From Longispora albida DSM 44784 (lineage in GTDB: Bacteria > Actinomycetota > Actinomycetes > Mycobacteriales > Micromonosporaceae): 64,000 nt of DNA. The DNA lies in the NCBI RefSeq assembly GCF_000379825.1, contig NZ_KB903836.1:310599-374598 (forward strand), given 5' to 3'. Position 1 is the first letter of the stretch. Every line of letters begins with the position of its first letter. The notes beneath the pieces were generated by a model. It was not told the DNA's origin. It saw nothing but the letters and a program-made list of their open reading frames with translations, and did no database searches. Of the stretch, positions 1 through 8,875 are shown piece after piece. Position numbers and translations under genes: made by a program.

Positions 1-395
1 GAGTTGCCTTCGGCGTCCTTGTACTCCCCGATCGTGCCGAGCACCGTCAGCGAGTAGACGAAGGTGGCCAGGAAGACGCCCAGCGTGACCTTCGTGATGG
101 TCAGCCGGGCGAAGATCCGCAGCACGCGCGGCGACATCTGGCTCGCCGCGAGCTGCAACCCGACGAGCGACATGGAGAACACGACGCCGACGAAGCTCAG
201 CATCGCGGCCGTGACGGCGCTGGTGACGGCCCGGTTCGACTCGTCGCTGAGCGGCGTGCCGTCCACGAGCGACGGTGGCAGGGCCAGCTCGTAGTCCAGC
301 CAGTCGGTCAGGCTCGGCAACGCGACGCCGACCAGCAGCAGGAACAGCGGCAGCGGCCAGAATGCCCCTCTGACCTGCTCACGCCAGTGCCGCAT
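1..395 (-). CDS. DUF2254 family membrane protein (N-terminal fragment)
   Basis: The reverse strand encodes about 131 residues that run off the left edge. The start reads MRHWREQVRGAFWPLPLFLL and is followed by a hydrophobic helix, an acidic loop with a DxLSDESNRAV-like stretch, a second helix, and the segment FSMSLVGLQLAASQMSPRVL. That segment is the hallmark of DUF2254 predicted membrane proteins, whose function is unknown. An in-frame ATG three codons upstream (404) is an alternative start; neither has a convincing ribosome site. The gene is divergent from the S9 peptidase. The C-terminal part lies outside the window. Confidence 0.8.
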   Translation of the reverse strand, partial: MRHWREQVRGAFWPLPLFLLLVGVALPSLTDWLDYELALPPSLVDGTPLSDESNRAVTSAVTAAMLSFVGVVFSMSLVGLQLAASQMSPRVLRIFARLTITKVTLGVFLATFVYSLTVLGTIGEYKDAEGN

Positions 396-462
396 GCCTC
401 CCATCGTGCCCGCCACGCCGGGCGGGGATGCGCAGAATGGCGGGATCTGCGAGTCTGGGCGG

Positions 463-2166
463 ATGCAGGACTGGACACAGCGTTTCCGGGTGCCGTCGTT
501 CTCCTTCCCGCAGCAGGCCCGCGACCTGCCCCACCGGGCCGTCTACACGTCGACGGTCACCGGAGCGATCCAGGTGTACGCCTGGGACAGGCTCAGCGGC
601 ACCCACCGCCAGGTCACCCGCCACGACCAGGGCACAGTGCTGTGCGCGGTCAGCCCGGACGGCGCGTACGTGTGGTGGTTCTCCGACCCGGACGGCGACG
701 AGCGCGGCGTGTGGCTGCGCGAGCCCTTCGGCGGGGGCGCTCAGGAGCGCATGTCGGAGCCCGCGTGGCCCGCCGGGCTCGCCATCGGCCGCACGCTGGC
801 GGTCGCCGGCTGCTCGACCGGGGAAGGCGTGACGATCCACGCGGGACAATCCATCGTGTACTCGGCGAAGACCGACGCGAGCGTCGCGGCCCTCTCCGAC
901 GACGAGTCCCTGATCGCGATCGAGCACTCGGAATACTCCGACGCCCGCCGGCGTGCCGTCCGCGTCCTGCGCCCCGACGGCAGCGTGGCCGGTGAACTGT
1001 GGGACGGGCCGGGACTGGGCCTGCGCGTCTCCGGTACCGGCTTCGAGCCCGGTGGCCATCGGCTCCTGCTCAGCCACGACCGCGACGGCCGGCCGGAACC
1101 GCTCATCTGGGACCCGCTGACCGGCGCGGAGACCCCGGTGACGCTCGGGCTGGCCGGTGAGGTGACCGCCAAGTGGTACCCGGACGCCTCCGCGCTGCTC
1201 GTCCTCCACGCCTACCACGCCCGCCACGAGCTGTACCGCTACGACCTCGGCACCAGTACCCTCACCCGGCTGGACAGCCCGCCCGGCTACGTCCTCGGCG
1301 CAGCGGCCCAGCGCGACGGCGGGGTGGAACTCAAGTGGACCTCCGCCGAGCACGCCCCGACGATCCGCCGCCTCGACGGCACGGTCCTGCTCGGCGTCGA
1401 GGCGCCGCCCTCCGTACCCCTCGAGGACGCCTGGGTCGGCGACGTCCACGCCCTGATCGCCCGGCCGGCAGGCGAAGGCCCCCACCCGGCCGTCTTCTAC
1501 CTGCACGGCGGGCCCGACGCCCAGGACGTGGACATGTACTCGCCGATGCGCGCGGCTTTCGTCGACGCCGGGTACTGCGTCATCCACGTCAACTACCGGG
1601 GCTCCCACGGGTACGGGCTCGCGTGGCGTGACGCGCTGGTCGGCAATCCGGGCCACCCGGAGCTGGAGGACACGGCTGCCGTGTACGACTGGGCGGTGGC
1701 CCAGGGCATCGCCGACCCGGCCCGGTGCGTGATCGGCGGGGCGTCGTGGGGCGGGTACCTGACGCTGCTCGGCCTCGGTACCCAGCCGGAACGCTGGGCC
1801 GCCGGCCTGGCCCTCGTGCCGATCGGCGACACCGTCGCGCTCTACGAGGACGAGATGGAGCCGGTGCGCGAGTACGACCGGGCACTGTTCGGGGGCTCGC
1901 CGGACGAGATCCCCGAGGTGTACGCCCGCTCGTCCCCGATGACCTACGTGGACAACGTGGCAGCCCCGGTGCTGATCACGGCCGGGCTCAACGACCCGCG
2001 CTGCCCGATCCGCAACGTGGAGAACTACGTGAACCGCCTGGCGGCCCTCGGCAAGCCGCACGAGGTGTACCGGTTCGACGCCGGCCACTCCAGCTTCGTC
2101 GTCGCCGAGCGGATCGCCCAGGCCAGGCTCCAGCTCGACTTCCTGGCCCGCCACGTACCGGCGTGA
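463..2166 (+). CDS. S9 family serine peptidase (prolyl oligopeptidase-like)
   Basis: This 567-residue protein has an N-terminal beta-propeller-like half with repeated short blade motifs (YAWDRLSG, VWWFSDPDGDE) and a C-terminal alpha/beta-hydrolase half. The nucleophile elbow GGASWGGY carries Ser428; Asp511 (GLNDPRC) and His542 (DAGHSSF) complete the likely catalytic triad. No signal peptide is seen, so it is probably a cytosolic oligopeptidase or acylaminoacyl-peptidase. The start at 463 was chosen over an in-frame ATG at 394 because homology-like sequence begins there and the upstream codons look like intergenic DNA. Exact substrate cannot be inferred. Confidence 0.9.
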   Translation: MQDWTQRFRVPSFSFPQQARDLPHRAVYTSTVTGAIQVYAWDRLSGTHRQVTRHDQGTVLCAVSPDGAYVWWFSDPDGDERGVWLREPFGGGAQERMSEPAWPAGLAIGRTLAVAGCSTGEGVTIHAGQSIVYSAKTDASVAALSDDESLIAIEHSEYSDARRRAVRVLRPDGSVAGELWDGPGLGLRVSGTGFEPGGHRLLLSHDRDGRPEPLIWDPLTGAETPVTLGLAGEVTAKWYPDASALLVLHAYHARHELYRYDLGTSTLTRLDSPPGYVLGAAAQRDGGVELKWTSAEHAPTIRRLDGTVLLGVEAPPSVPLEDAWVGDVHALIARPAGEGPHPAVFYLHGGPDAQDVDMYSPMRAAFVDAGYCVIHVNYRGSHGYGLAWRDALVGNPGHPELEDTAAVYDWAVAQGIADPARCVIGGASWGGYLTLLGLGTQPERWAAGLALVPIGDTVALYEDEMEPVREYDRALFGGSPDEIPEVYARSSPMTYVDNVAAPVLITAGLNDPRCPIRNVENYVNRLAALGKPHEVYRFDAGHSSFVVAERIAQARLQLDFLARHVPA

Positions 2167-2219
2167 CCACGGGGCCTGGGGATGTGCGGGACGTGCCCGC
2201 CTCGGGCTAGGGTCACGCG

Positions 2220-2966
2220 GTGACCGCACGAGACACCCCGGCCCCGCCCCTCCAGCCGCGCCCGGCGTGGACCAGCCTCGTCGCTGACGGGCTGGGCCAT
2301 CACTGGTGGCGGCTGCTGCTGGTCGTCCTGGCCGGCGACGTGCTGTCAGCCCTCGCGTACATCCCGCTCGCGCTCTACCTGCGCAACCCGGCGGAGGGCA
2401 TCGCCGCGACGGTGACCGCCCTCGCCGGCACGGCACTGGCCAGCGCGTGGACCTGGTCGGCCACGCTCGCCATCCTTGAAGGTGCCGGGTTCCCGGCGGC
2501 GCTGCGCCCGCGCCCCGGCCGGATGGTGCGGCTCGCCGGGTGGTTTCTGGTGATGAAGCTGGCCGGGTTCGTCACGCTGCTCAAGTTCGTCGACATCGAC
2601 CTCTACCTGCGGTTCCTGATGTCTGGCTGGGCTGTGGTGCTCGGCCCGCTCCAGTGGCTCCTGGCGATCGTGACCGCGATGCTGCCCATGGCCGTACTGC
2701 TGGAAGGCAAGGGCATCCGGCGGTCCTGGCAGCTGCTCTGGCGCCTGCCGACCGCCGGGTACGTGCTGCTCGTGGTGGGCCTCGGGGCCCTGGCGACGAT
2801 GGCGATCAGCGGGTTCGGCGGCCGCTCGCTGTTCGACGCGCCTGTGACCGGGGTGGTCATGGCCGTGCCCGGGGCGCTGATCACCGTGGTGACCTCGACC
2901 GCGCTGTACTGCGCGTACTGGCTCTCACCGGCCCGCCAGCCCGCCGACGGCACCACGCGGGGATGA
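2220..2966 (+). CDS. polytopic membrane protein of unknown function
   Basis: The 248-residue product has about five to six hydrophobic segments (roughly residues 30-55, 60-90, 105-125, 135-165, 180-200, 210-235) and no recognisable catalytic motif. It starts with GTG six nucleotides after TAGGGT (2208-2213) with no Shine-Dalgarno sequence, suggesting a leaderless transcript. Its stop codon overlaps the start of the downstream response regulator (ATGA), so it is translationally coupled to a two-component system. It could be a sensor accessory or a regulated membrane protein; this is inference from position. Confidence 0.75.
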   Translation: MTARDTPAPPLQPRPAWTSLVADGLGHHWWRLLLVVLAGDVLSALAYIPLALYLRNPAEGIAATVTALAGTALASAWTWSATLAILEGAGFPAALRPRPGRMVRLAGWFLVMKLAGFVTLLKFVDIDLYLRFLMSGWAVVLGPLQWLLAIVTAMLPMAVLLEGKGIRRSWQLLWRLPTAGYVLLVVGLGALATMAISGFGGRSLFDAPVTGVVMAVPGALITVVTSTALYCAYWLSPARQPADGTTRG

Positions 2967-3682
2967 CCGGGCCAGCACCCGTCGTCCTGCTCGCCGACGA
3001 CGACCAGGCCATCACCGGGCAGCTCGCCCCGCTGCTGGAACGCTCCGGGTTCACCGTCCTGGTCGCGGCCGACGGCGAGGCCGCGCTCGGCATCGCGCAG
3101 GACAGCCATCCCGACCTGATCGTGCTGGACGTGCTGATGCCCAGGCTCGACGGCCGCGAGGTCCTGCGCCGCCTGCGCCGCGCGGGCGTGGCCAGCCCCG
3201 TCCTGCTGCTCACCCAGGTCGGCGGCTCGACCGAGCGGGCGATGGCCCTGGAGGAGGGCGCCGACGACTACCTCAACAAGCCGTTCGACCCGTACGAGCT
3301 GATCGCGCGGCTGCGGGCCGTGCTGCGCCGCTCCCGGCGTGGCCTGCCGGCCCTCGGCGCCGCCGGGCAGCTCCGCGCCGGGCAGCTGCGCCTGGACCGG
3401 GTGGCCAGGCGGGCCTGGCTGGGAGAACGGGAACTGCGGCTCACCCCGAAAGCCGCACTGCTGCTCGACTACCTGGTCACCCATCCCGACGAGCTGCTGT
3501 CCCGCGAGCGGCTCCTGGAAGTGGTGTGGGGCTGGGACGCGATGAGCGGTACCCGTGCCGTCGACAACCGGATCGCCGAGCTGCGCCGGGCACTGGCCTG
3601 CGACCCCGGCGCCCCGCAGTGGATCGAGACGATCCCCGGCCAGGGGTACCGCTTCCTGCCGGCCGTCGTGGTGGTCCCGTGA
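2963..3682 (+). CDS. OmpR/PhoB-family response regulator
   Basis: The 239-residue protein has an N-terminal receiver domain with the acidic pocket DDD (12-14), phospho-acceptor Asp56 in VLDVLMP and Lys106 in NKPF. A C-terminal winged-helix domain follows (about 140-235), ending in the typical IETIPGQGYRF motif. It overlaps the preceding membrane-protein gene by ATGA and the following kinase gene by GTGA, so the three form one coupled operon. It is expected to bind DNA after phosphorylation by the adjacent kinase; targets are unknown. Confidence 0.93.
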   Translation: MTGPAPVVLLADDDQAITGQLAPLLERSGFTVLVAADGEAALGIAQDSHPDLIVLDVLMPRLDGREVLRRLRRAGVASPVLLLTQVGGSTERAMALEEGADDYLNKPFDPYELIARLRAVLRRSRRGLPALGAAGQLRAGQLRLDRVARRAWLGERELRLTPKAALLLDYLVTHPDELLSRERLLEVVWGWDAMSGTRAVDNRIAELRRALACDPGAPQWIETIPGQGYRFLPAVVVVP

Positions 3683-4539
3683 GGCGGCGGGCGCTGGCGG
3701 CCGGCGTCGTGCTGGGTACCGGGCTGCTCGCGACCCTGCTCGCCGCCGTGCTGGCCGGCGACCTGCGCGTCGTCTTCCGGGTCTCGCCGGCCTTCCTCGC
3801 CGGGCTCGTGACCCTCGGTCTCGCCGGCGCGTACGCCGCCCGGCTGGCGGTCAGGCGCTCGCTGGCCCGCGCCAGAGCCGAGGCAGCCGAGGCCGCGCGG
3901 CACGAGCACCGGCTGTTCCTGCGCCGCCTCGACCACGAGCTCAAGAACCCGCTCACCGCGATCCGCGCGGGCCTGGCCAACCTCGGCGGGGGCGAGGCGG
4001 CCCGTGCCGTCGACGCCCAGGCGATGCGGCTGTCCCGCCTCGTCGGTGACCTGCGCAAGCTCGCGGACATCTCCGAGGCGCCCGCCGAGCGGGTACCGGT
4101 GGACGTCGCGACCCTCCTCCGCGACGCCGCGGCGTACTGCGAGGACAAGGGCGCCGCCTCGGTCACCGTCACCGTGCCGGAGGTGCCGTGGCCGCTGCCG
4201 CCGGTACCGGGTGACCCGGACCTGCTGGACCTCGCGATCTGCAACCTCGCAGACAACGCCGTCAAGTACAGCGCGCCGGACGGGCAGATCGCCCTGCGCG
4301 CCTCCGAACAGGACCAGCACATCGTCATCGAGGTCGCCGACACCGGCCGGGGCATCCCCGCAGCCGAGACCGGCCTCGTCTGGGAGGAACTGGCCCGGGG
4401 CAGCACCGCACTCGACGTGCCGGGCAGCGGGCTGGGCCTCGCATTGGTGCGGGCGGTCGCCGCCCGGCACGGCGGTACGTATGACCTGCGCAGCCGGCCC
4501 GGCGAGGGTACCGTCGCGCGGCTGCGGCTGCCTGTCTGA
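3679..4539 (+). CDS. sensor histidine kinase
   Basis: The GTG at 3679 overlaps the response-regulator stop. The 286-residue product has two N-terminal membrane helices (about 5-27 and 33-55) with almost no periplasmic loop, a dimerisation helix carrying the phospho-accepting His86 in HELKNP, and a HATPase domain with NLADNAVKY (N box), DTGRGIP (G1) and GSGLGLA (G2). The lack of an extracellular domain suggests sensing within the membrane, possibly through the co-encoded membrane protein at 2220. It is small for a classical kinase but all catalytic boxes are present. Confidence 0.93.
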   Translation: MRRRALAAGVVLGTGLLATLLAAVLAGDLRVVFRVSPAFLAGLVTLGLAGAYAARLAVRRSLARARAEAAEAARHEHRLFLRRLDHELKNPLTAIRAGLANLGGGEAARAVDAQAMRLSRLVGDLRKLADISEAPAERVPVDVATLLRDAAAYCEDKGAASVTVTVPEVPWPLPPVPGDPDLLDLAICNLADNAVKYSAPDGQIALRASEQDQHIVIEVADTGRGIPAAETGLVWEELARGSTALDVPGSGLGLALVRAVAARHGGTYDLRSRPGEGTVARLRLPV

Positions 4540-4636
4540 GGCGTGTCGCGAACCTGGTACATCGCTGCGATAGCCGTGCCACACCGGCTGCCTAGGCTCA
4601 GTCGCGAGCACACCGATCCACTGAGGAGTGAACGAG

Positions 4637-5083
4637 ATGCGCAAGGCCGCGCTGTTCTTCGCCGTCACCACGGCCGCCCTGACCGCCACCGCCGGATGCA
4701 CGGCGACTATCGAGCGCGAGAACGCGCAGGCCCCGGCGCCGTCGGCCATCCAGAGCACAGCCCCGGCCGGGCCGGCGCCAGCCCGGGGAGGCGCAACGCC
4801 ACCGGACATGGTCGTCTCCGGTACCGGGGTCGTCGAGTCCTTCGACTGCACTGGCCAGAACGTGACGGTAGAGGCCAGCGCGGGGACGATCACCCTCAAA
4901 GGCAACTGCCTGAAGCTGGTCGTGTCCGGCTCGGTCAACACCATCAGCGCCGACCAGCTGGCCGAGGTCCGCTTCGTCAGGGGCGGCGGCGGCAACACTG
5001 TCGTCTACAAGGGTCCGGCTCCAGAGACGATCAGCGACACCAGCAACGCGCCCGGCAACACTGTGACCCGCAGGGCTATCTGA
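4637..5083 (+). CDS. DUF3060 lipoprotein
   Basis: The 148-residue precursor has a basic N-terminus, a hydrophobic stretch and a cysteine at TATAGC that fits a lipoprotein signal. The second half has the right-handed, glycine/valine-rich pattern of DUF3060 (FDCTGQNVTVEASAGTITL, LVVSGSVNTI, GGGNTVVYKG), known from mycobacterial and other actinobacterial surface proteins of unknown role. A GAGGAG ribosome site lies eight bases before the ATG at 4637, which favours this start over the GTG at 4628. The 3' end overlaps the convergent membrane-protein gene by eight bases. Confidence 0.8.
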   Translation: MRKAALFFAVTTAALTATAGCTATIERENAQAPAPSAIQSTAPAGPAPARGGATPPDMVVSGTGVVESFDCTGQNVTVEASAGTITLKGNCLKLVVSGSVNTISADQLAEVRFVRGGGGNTVVYKGPAPETISDTSNAPGNTVTRRAI

Positions 5084-5756
5084 GGATGTTGATCGCCCGT
5101 GCGATCACCAGGGCCGCCGTGACCAGCGAGACTCCCGACTGGAGCATCATGGCCATCTTCGCCCACCGGCTCAGCGGCATCGTGTCCGTCGGGCTGAACG
5201 CGGTCGCGTTGGTGAACGACACGTACAGGTAGTCGAGGAACTGCGGGTGCCAGCCGGGCCCGGCGAGCTTCGGTGCCGTCATCTGCGGGAAGAGGAAGTC
5301 GGGGTCCGGGCAGCGGCCCTTGGACCGTGCGGCGGGGCCGCCCCGGTCGAGTTCCCAGTACCACAGGGCGAAGACCACCACATTGGTCAGCCAGATCCCG
5401 CCGCCGTTGAGCAGCAGCATCGGCGGGTCGCTCTCGGCGCGCCCGGTCGCGATCTGCCAGACCAGCTTGAACGCGGCGAACGCGGTGACCAGGCTCGCGA
5501 CGCACACCAGGGCCAGGCTCAGCCAGCGGATCACCCGGGACTCCCGGGTGATCCGCGCCGGGTTGGCCCAGAACAGCGCGAGGAACAGCGCGGACTCGAT
5601 CCCCGGCAGCAGCCACCACGGCCGGAAGGTCAGGCTGTCGTTCAGCGCCACCTGGCAGGCGATCATGACGAGGATCGCCAGGCTGGCCGCCACCCGGTGC
5701 TCGGGCAGGTGCGGCTTGTCCCAGGCCGTCGCGCCCGCGGCCGTGCCGGTGCTCAT
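5076..5756 (-). CDS. integral membrane protein, ion-channel-like/DUF1345-like
   Basis: The 226-residue product has about five to six membrane helices and a C-terminal segment reading YLYVSFTNATAFSPTDTM followed by a final helix. This resembles the pore-loop/last-helix region of DUF1345 and two-pore-type channel-like proteins. No full TVGYG selectivity filter is present, so potassium-channel function is not claimed. It follows the SMP-30 gene by 17 bases on the same strand and is probably co-transcribed with it. Confidence 0.65.
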   Translation of the reverse strand: MSTGTAAGATAWDKPHLPEHRVAASLAILVMIACQVALNDSLTFRPWWLLPGIESALFLALFWANPARITRESRVIRWLSLALVCVASLVTAFAAFKLVWQIATGRAESDPPMLLLNGGGIWLTNVVVFALWYWELDRGGPAARSKGRCPDPDFLFPQMTAPKLAGPGWHPQFLDYLYVSFTNATAFSPTDTMPLSRWAKMAMMLQSGVSLVTAALVIARAINILR

Positions 5757-5773
5757 CACACCATTGTGGCTGG

Positions 5774-6682
5774 TCAGGCCGGGTACTGTGCGCCGTTGAC
5801 CGTGACGCGCAGGGTGTACAGCGAGGTGGCGGCCGTGATGTAGAGCTGGTTGCGCTTCGGGCCGCCGAAGGTCAGGTTGGACACCGACTCCGGCATGAGC
5901 AGCTTGCCGATCAGGTCGCCGTCCGGTGCGAAGACGTGCACGCCCTCCCACGTCGCGGCCCAGATCCGCCCGGCTGCGTCCACGCGCAGCCCGTCGAACC
6001 GGCCGAAGGTGCACAGCGCGTGGATCTTCCCGCCGGTCAGCGTGCCGTCGTCCTGCACGTCGAAGACGCGGATGTGGCTGGGCTCGCCCCGGGTGTCGGC
6101 GATGTAGAGCTTCTTCTCGTCGGGGGAGAAGGCCAGCCCGTTGGGCCGCTGGAAGTCCTCGGCGACGACGGTGACCGCGCCGGTGTGCGGGTCGATCCGG
6201 TACACGTAGGACGCGCCGATCTCGCTTTCGCCCTGGTTGCCCTCGTAGTCGGTGAGGATCCCGTACGGCGGGTCGGTGAACCAGATCGAGCCGTCGGCCC
6301 GGACCACCACGTCGTTGGGGCTGTTGAGCCGCTTGCCCTCCCACCGGTCGGCGAGGACGGTGACCGTGCCGTCGTGCTCGGTGCGGGTGACGCGGCGGTT
6401 GCCCTGCTCGCAGCTGATGAGGCGGCCCTGCCGGTCGATGGTGCCGCCGTTCGCGTAGCCAGAGCCGGCCCGGAACACGCCGGTCGCGCCGGTCGTCTCG
6501 TCCCAGCGCATCAGCCGGTCGTTGGGGATGTCGCTGAAGACCAGGTAGCGGCCTGCCGGGAAGTACACCGGGCCCTCGGTCTTGCGGGCGCCGGTCCACA
6601 GCCGCTCGACGACGTAGTCACCGTTGATGCCGGTGAACCGGTCGTCGAGGAGTTCGAACTGTGCGGGGGTGACGTCGGCCAT
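5774..6682 (-). CDS. SMP-30/gluconolactonase/LRE family protein
   Basis: The 302-residue protein is a six-bladed beta-propeller of the SMP-30/gluconolactonase type. Visible family marks are EGPVYFPAGRYLVFSDIPN near the N-terminus, NSPNDVVVRADGSIWFTDPPYG in the middle and RPNGLAFSPDEKKLYIADT later; the N and D residues of the last two are metal ligands in the family. It probably hydrolyses a sugar lactone in the cytosol. Substrate is unknown. No signal peptide is visible. Confidence 0.88.
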   Translation of the reverse strand: MADVTPAQFELLDDRFTGINGDYVVERLWTGARKTEGPVYFPAGRYLVFSDIPNDRLMRWDETTGATGVFRAGSGYANGGTIDRQGRLISCEQGNRRVTRTEHDGTVTVLADRWEGKRLNSPNDVVVRADGSIWFTDPPYGILTDYEGNQGESEIGASYVYRIDPHTGAVTVVAEDFQRPNGLAFSPDEKKLYIADTRGEPSHIRVFDVQDDGTLTGGKIHALCTFGRFDGLRVDAAGRIWAATWEGVHVFAPDGDLIGKLLMPESVSNLTFGGPKRNQLYITAATSLYTLRVTVNGAQYPA

Positions 6683-6821
6683 CAGAAGCTCCTGTCCGAG
6701 ATGCTGTTCACCCAGAACCTACCAAGGCCGAATGAGATTCGGTCAAGGCCTCCGTTTCCCAGATCACATCCGTGTACCGGGCTCGTTTAGACTGGCGCCC
6801 ACCCTCGTCACCGGAGTCGTC

Positions 6822-7553
6822 GTGAATCGCCGTGCCCGCAAGCCGCTCATCCTTCTCGTCCTCGCCGCCGCCGTCGCGCTGACGGCTGGCGTCACGGGGA
6901 CGCTGGCCGTGCTGACCGCCGGCGAGCCGGGCGAGGCCCGGATGGCCCCGGCCGCGGCGTCCGCTGTGGCTACCCCGGAGGTGACCACGCCGGCACCGTC
7001 GCCGTCCGAGTCGCCCTCGCCGTCGCCCACACCTGCGCCTTCGCCTTCGCCTTCGCCGGAGAGCGTGCCGTCGCCCGTTCCCGAGGCGCCACGGAAGACG
7101 ACGCCGGTCCCGCCGCGCCCGCCGAAGACCCTGGCGACGCTCAAGCAGCCGCAGCCCCAGCCGGCCGGGTGCTCCACGACCGGGCAGGTGACCTTCCGGC
7201 CCGGCGACACGTTCGGCGTGGTGACCGCCAGCGTCGCGATCAACACCGGCCCGCCCTACCAGCTCTGCCCCGGCGCGCAGGTCCGCGTGTACTGGGCGAC
7301 CTACACCATCGACACGGCAGGCGTGAAGCACCTGTACGCGTCGGGAGCCTCAGCGCTCAGCCACCAGCAGCCCCAGGTCACGATGACGATGAACATCCCC
7401 GGCGGCTCCCAGTGCGACCGGCTGTGGTTCTACGGCGAGGGCAACGGCGCGATCCCGTCCACCTACACCGGTAGCGGTGAGTCGTTCAGGCCGCCCGGCG
7501 TCCGGGGCGGGTTCTTCCCCAACCACTACGACGGCTGCCCGAACCGTTCCTAG
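6822..7553 (+). CDS. secreted or membrane-anchored protein with Pro/Ser-rich linker
   Basis: The 243-residue product has a basic N-terminus, one hydrophobic helix (about residues 8-32), a long linker of SPSPSP and PAP repeats (about 50-110), and a C-terminal extracellular domain with four cysteines (CSTTG, LCPGA, QCDRL, DGCPN) that may form two disulfides. The domain is not recognised. GTG at 6822 is preceded by GGAG at a short spacing. The stop codon overlaps the stop of the convergent phosphoesterase gene. Confidence 0.7.
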   Translation: MNRRARKPLILLVLAAAVALTAGVTGTLAVLTAGEPGEARMAPAAASAVATPEVTTPAPSPSESPSPSPTPAPSPSPSPESVPSPVPEAPRKTTPVPPRPPKTLATLKQPQPQPAGCSTTGQVTFRPGDTFGVVTASVAINTGPPYQLCPGAQVRVYWATYTIDTAGVKHLYASGASALSHQQPQVTMTMNIPGGSQCDRLWFYGEGNGAIPSTYTGSGESFRPPGVRGGFFPNHYDGCPNRS

Positions 7554-8263
7554 CGGACGATCCGGTAGTGGGTCGTCAGCCGGTTCGCGTCGTCGAGCAC
7601 GTGGAACGCGATGACCGGCGGGTCGTCCAGCGTGATGTGCTCGCCGGTCTCCCACGGCAGCAGCAGTGTGGACACCACCCCGCCGCCGACCAGCATCGGC
7701 TTGCCGGCGAAGGTGCTGACCGCCGCGGTGTGCGCGTGCCCGCAGAGGACGGCGGTGAGGTGGGCGTGCTTGGCCAGTACGGCGGAAAGTCGTTCTTCGC
7801 CCGTCTGCCGCAGTGAGTCGACCAGGGTGTTGTGCAGCATGACCGGCGGGTGGTGGAAGCACACGAAGGACGGCGCGTCACTGGCGGCGAGCTCGGCGTC
7901 GATCCAGGCCAGTGTCTCGTCCGGCAGGTAGCCGTCGTCGCGGCCAGGGATGGTCGAGTCGCAGAGCAGGAACCGCGCGCCATCCACCTCCCGCACCACG
8001 TTGACCGGGCCGAACCAGTTCTGGAACTCCTCCCGGTTGTCGTGGTTGCCCGGCAGGATCATGACCGGATACGGCAGCTCCAGCGCCTCCCGCGCCTCCT
8101 TGTACTCCTCGGCCAGCCCGTGGTCCGCGATGTCCCCGGTGACCAGGACAGCGTCGATCGGCGCGGCGAGATGCGCCAGGTAGCCCGTCACGGCGCGGGT
8201 GCGCGCGGCGGCGCGCTCACCGCCGTCGAGATGCGTGTCGCTGATGTGCGCAAAGATCAACAT
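7550..8263 (-). CDS. metallophosphoesterase (CpdA/Icc-like)
   Basis: The 237-residue protein contains the full dinuclear-metal set of calcineurin-like phosphoesterases: DTH near residue 10, GDIADHG, GNHDNR, HHPP and GHAH. Its size and motif order match the Icc/CpdA cyclic-nucleotide phosphodiesterase subgroup, although nucleotide specificity cannot be read from sequence. Its start overlaps the TetR stop (ATGA), making it the last gene of an ABC exporter-TetR operon. Confidence 0.88.
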   Translation of the reverse strand: MLIFAHISDTHLDGGERAAARTRAVTGYLAHLAAPIDAVLVTGDIADHGLAEEYKEAREALELPYPVMILPGNHDNREEFQNWFGPVNVVREVDGARFLLCDSTIPGRDDGYLPDETLAWIDAELAASDAPSFVCFHHPPVMLHNTLVDSLRQTGEERLSAVLAKHAHLTAVLCGHAHTAAVSTFAGKPMLVGGGVVSTLLLPWETGEHITLDDPPVIAFHVLDDANRLTTHYRIVR

Positions 8264-8868
8264 CAGCCCATCGTAGGCAGGTCAGGCAGCTCACCGGTGA
8301 AATAGCGCTGGAGTGCCGGGCCGACGGCCGCGACGATCCAGGCCGGCTCCGCGCTGGCGAGCGGCTCGAGCTTGATGATGTACCTGGCCATCGCCAGCCC
8401 CATCAGCTGCGAGGCGACCAGCGCGACCCGCCGGTCGCTGTCCGGCACGTCCAGCTCGGCGGCGACCCGGCGCAGGACCTGGCTGACCAGGAACTCCCGG
8501 ATCAGCCGGGCCGACCACTCGTGGCTGACGGCCGCGCGGAGGATCCCGGCCGCGGCGGGCCCGGCGGGGGAGTCCCACACGCCGAGGAACATCCGGACGA
8601 GCCGCTCACCGAGCTGCTCCCGGTCGCCGGCCAGCACCTGCGGCAGCAGCTCACGCGGGTCGGCCGGTGCCTGCACCGCGGCCAGGAACAGCTCGTCCTT
8701 CGTGCCGAAATAATGGTGTACCAGCGCGGGGTCCACACCAGCCGACGCGGCGATCTGCCGGATCGAGGCCCGGTCGAAGCCTCGTTCGGCGAAGGCGTCC
8801 CTGGCTGCGGCCAGGATCGCTGCCCGGGTGTCCGGGCTGCCCGGCCGCCGTCCCTTGCGGATACCCAT
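8263..8868 (-). CDS. TetR/AcrR-family repressor of the upstream ABC exporter
   Basis: The 201-residue product has an N-terminal TetR helix-turn-helix (ILAAARDAFAERGFDRASIRQIA, about 18-40, then VDPALVHHYFGTKDELF) and an all-helical ligand domain. It sits seven bases after the ABC permease gene in a four-gene operon. The best operator candidate is the 22-bp palindrome at 10349-10370 in front of that operon, so autoregulation is likely (inference). Confidence 0.88.
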   Translation of the reverse strand: MGIRKGRRPGSPDTRAAILAAARDAFAERGFDRASIRQIAASAGVDPALVHHYFGTKDELFLAAVQAPADPRELLPQVLAGDREQLGERLVRMFLGVWDSPAGPAAAGILRAAVSHEWSARLIREFLVSQVLRRVAAELDVPDSDRRVALVASQLMGLAMARYIIKLEPLASAEPAWIVAAVGPALQRYFTGELPDLPTMG

Positions 8869-8875
8869 GTGCCGG

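Noticed and set aside
379-2436. 685-codon open frame on the minus strand across the S9 peptidase
   Set aside because: Low-complexity Arg/Ala/Gly/Pro product typical of antisense frames in GC-rich DNA; the plus strand has clear catalytic motifs.
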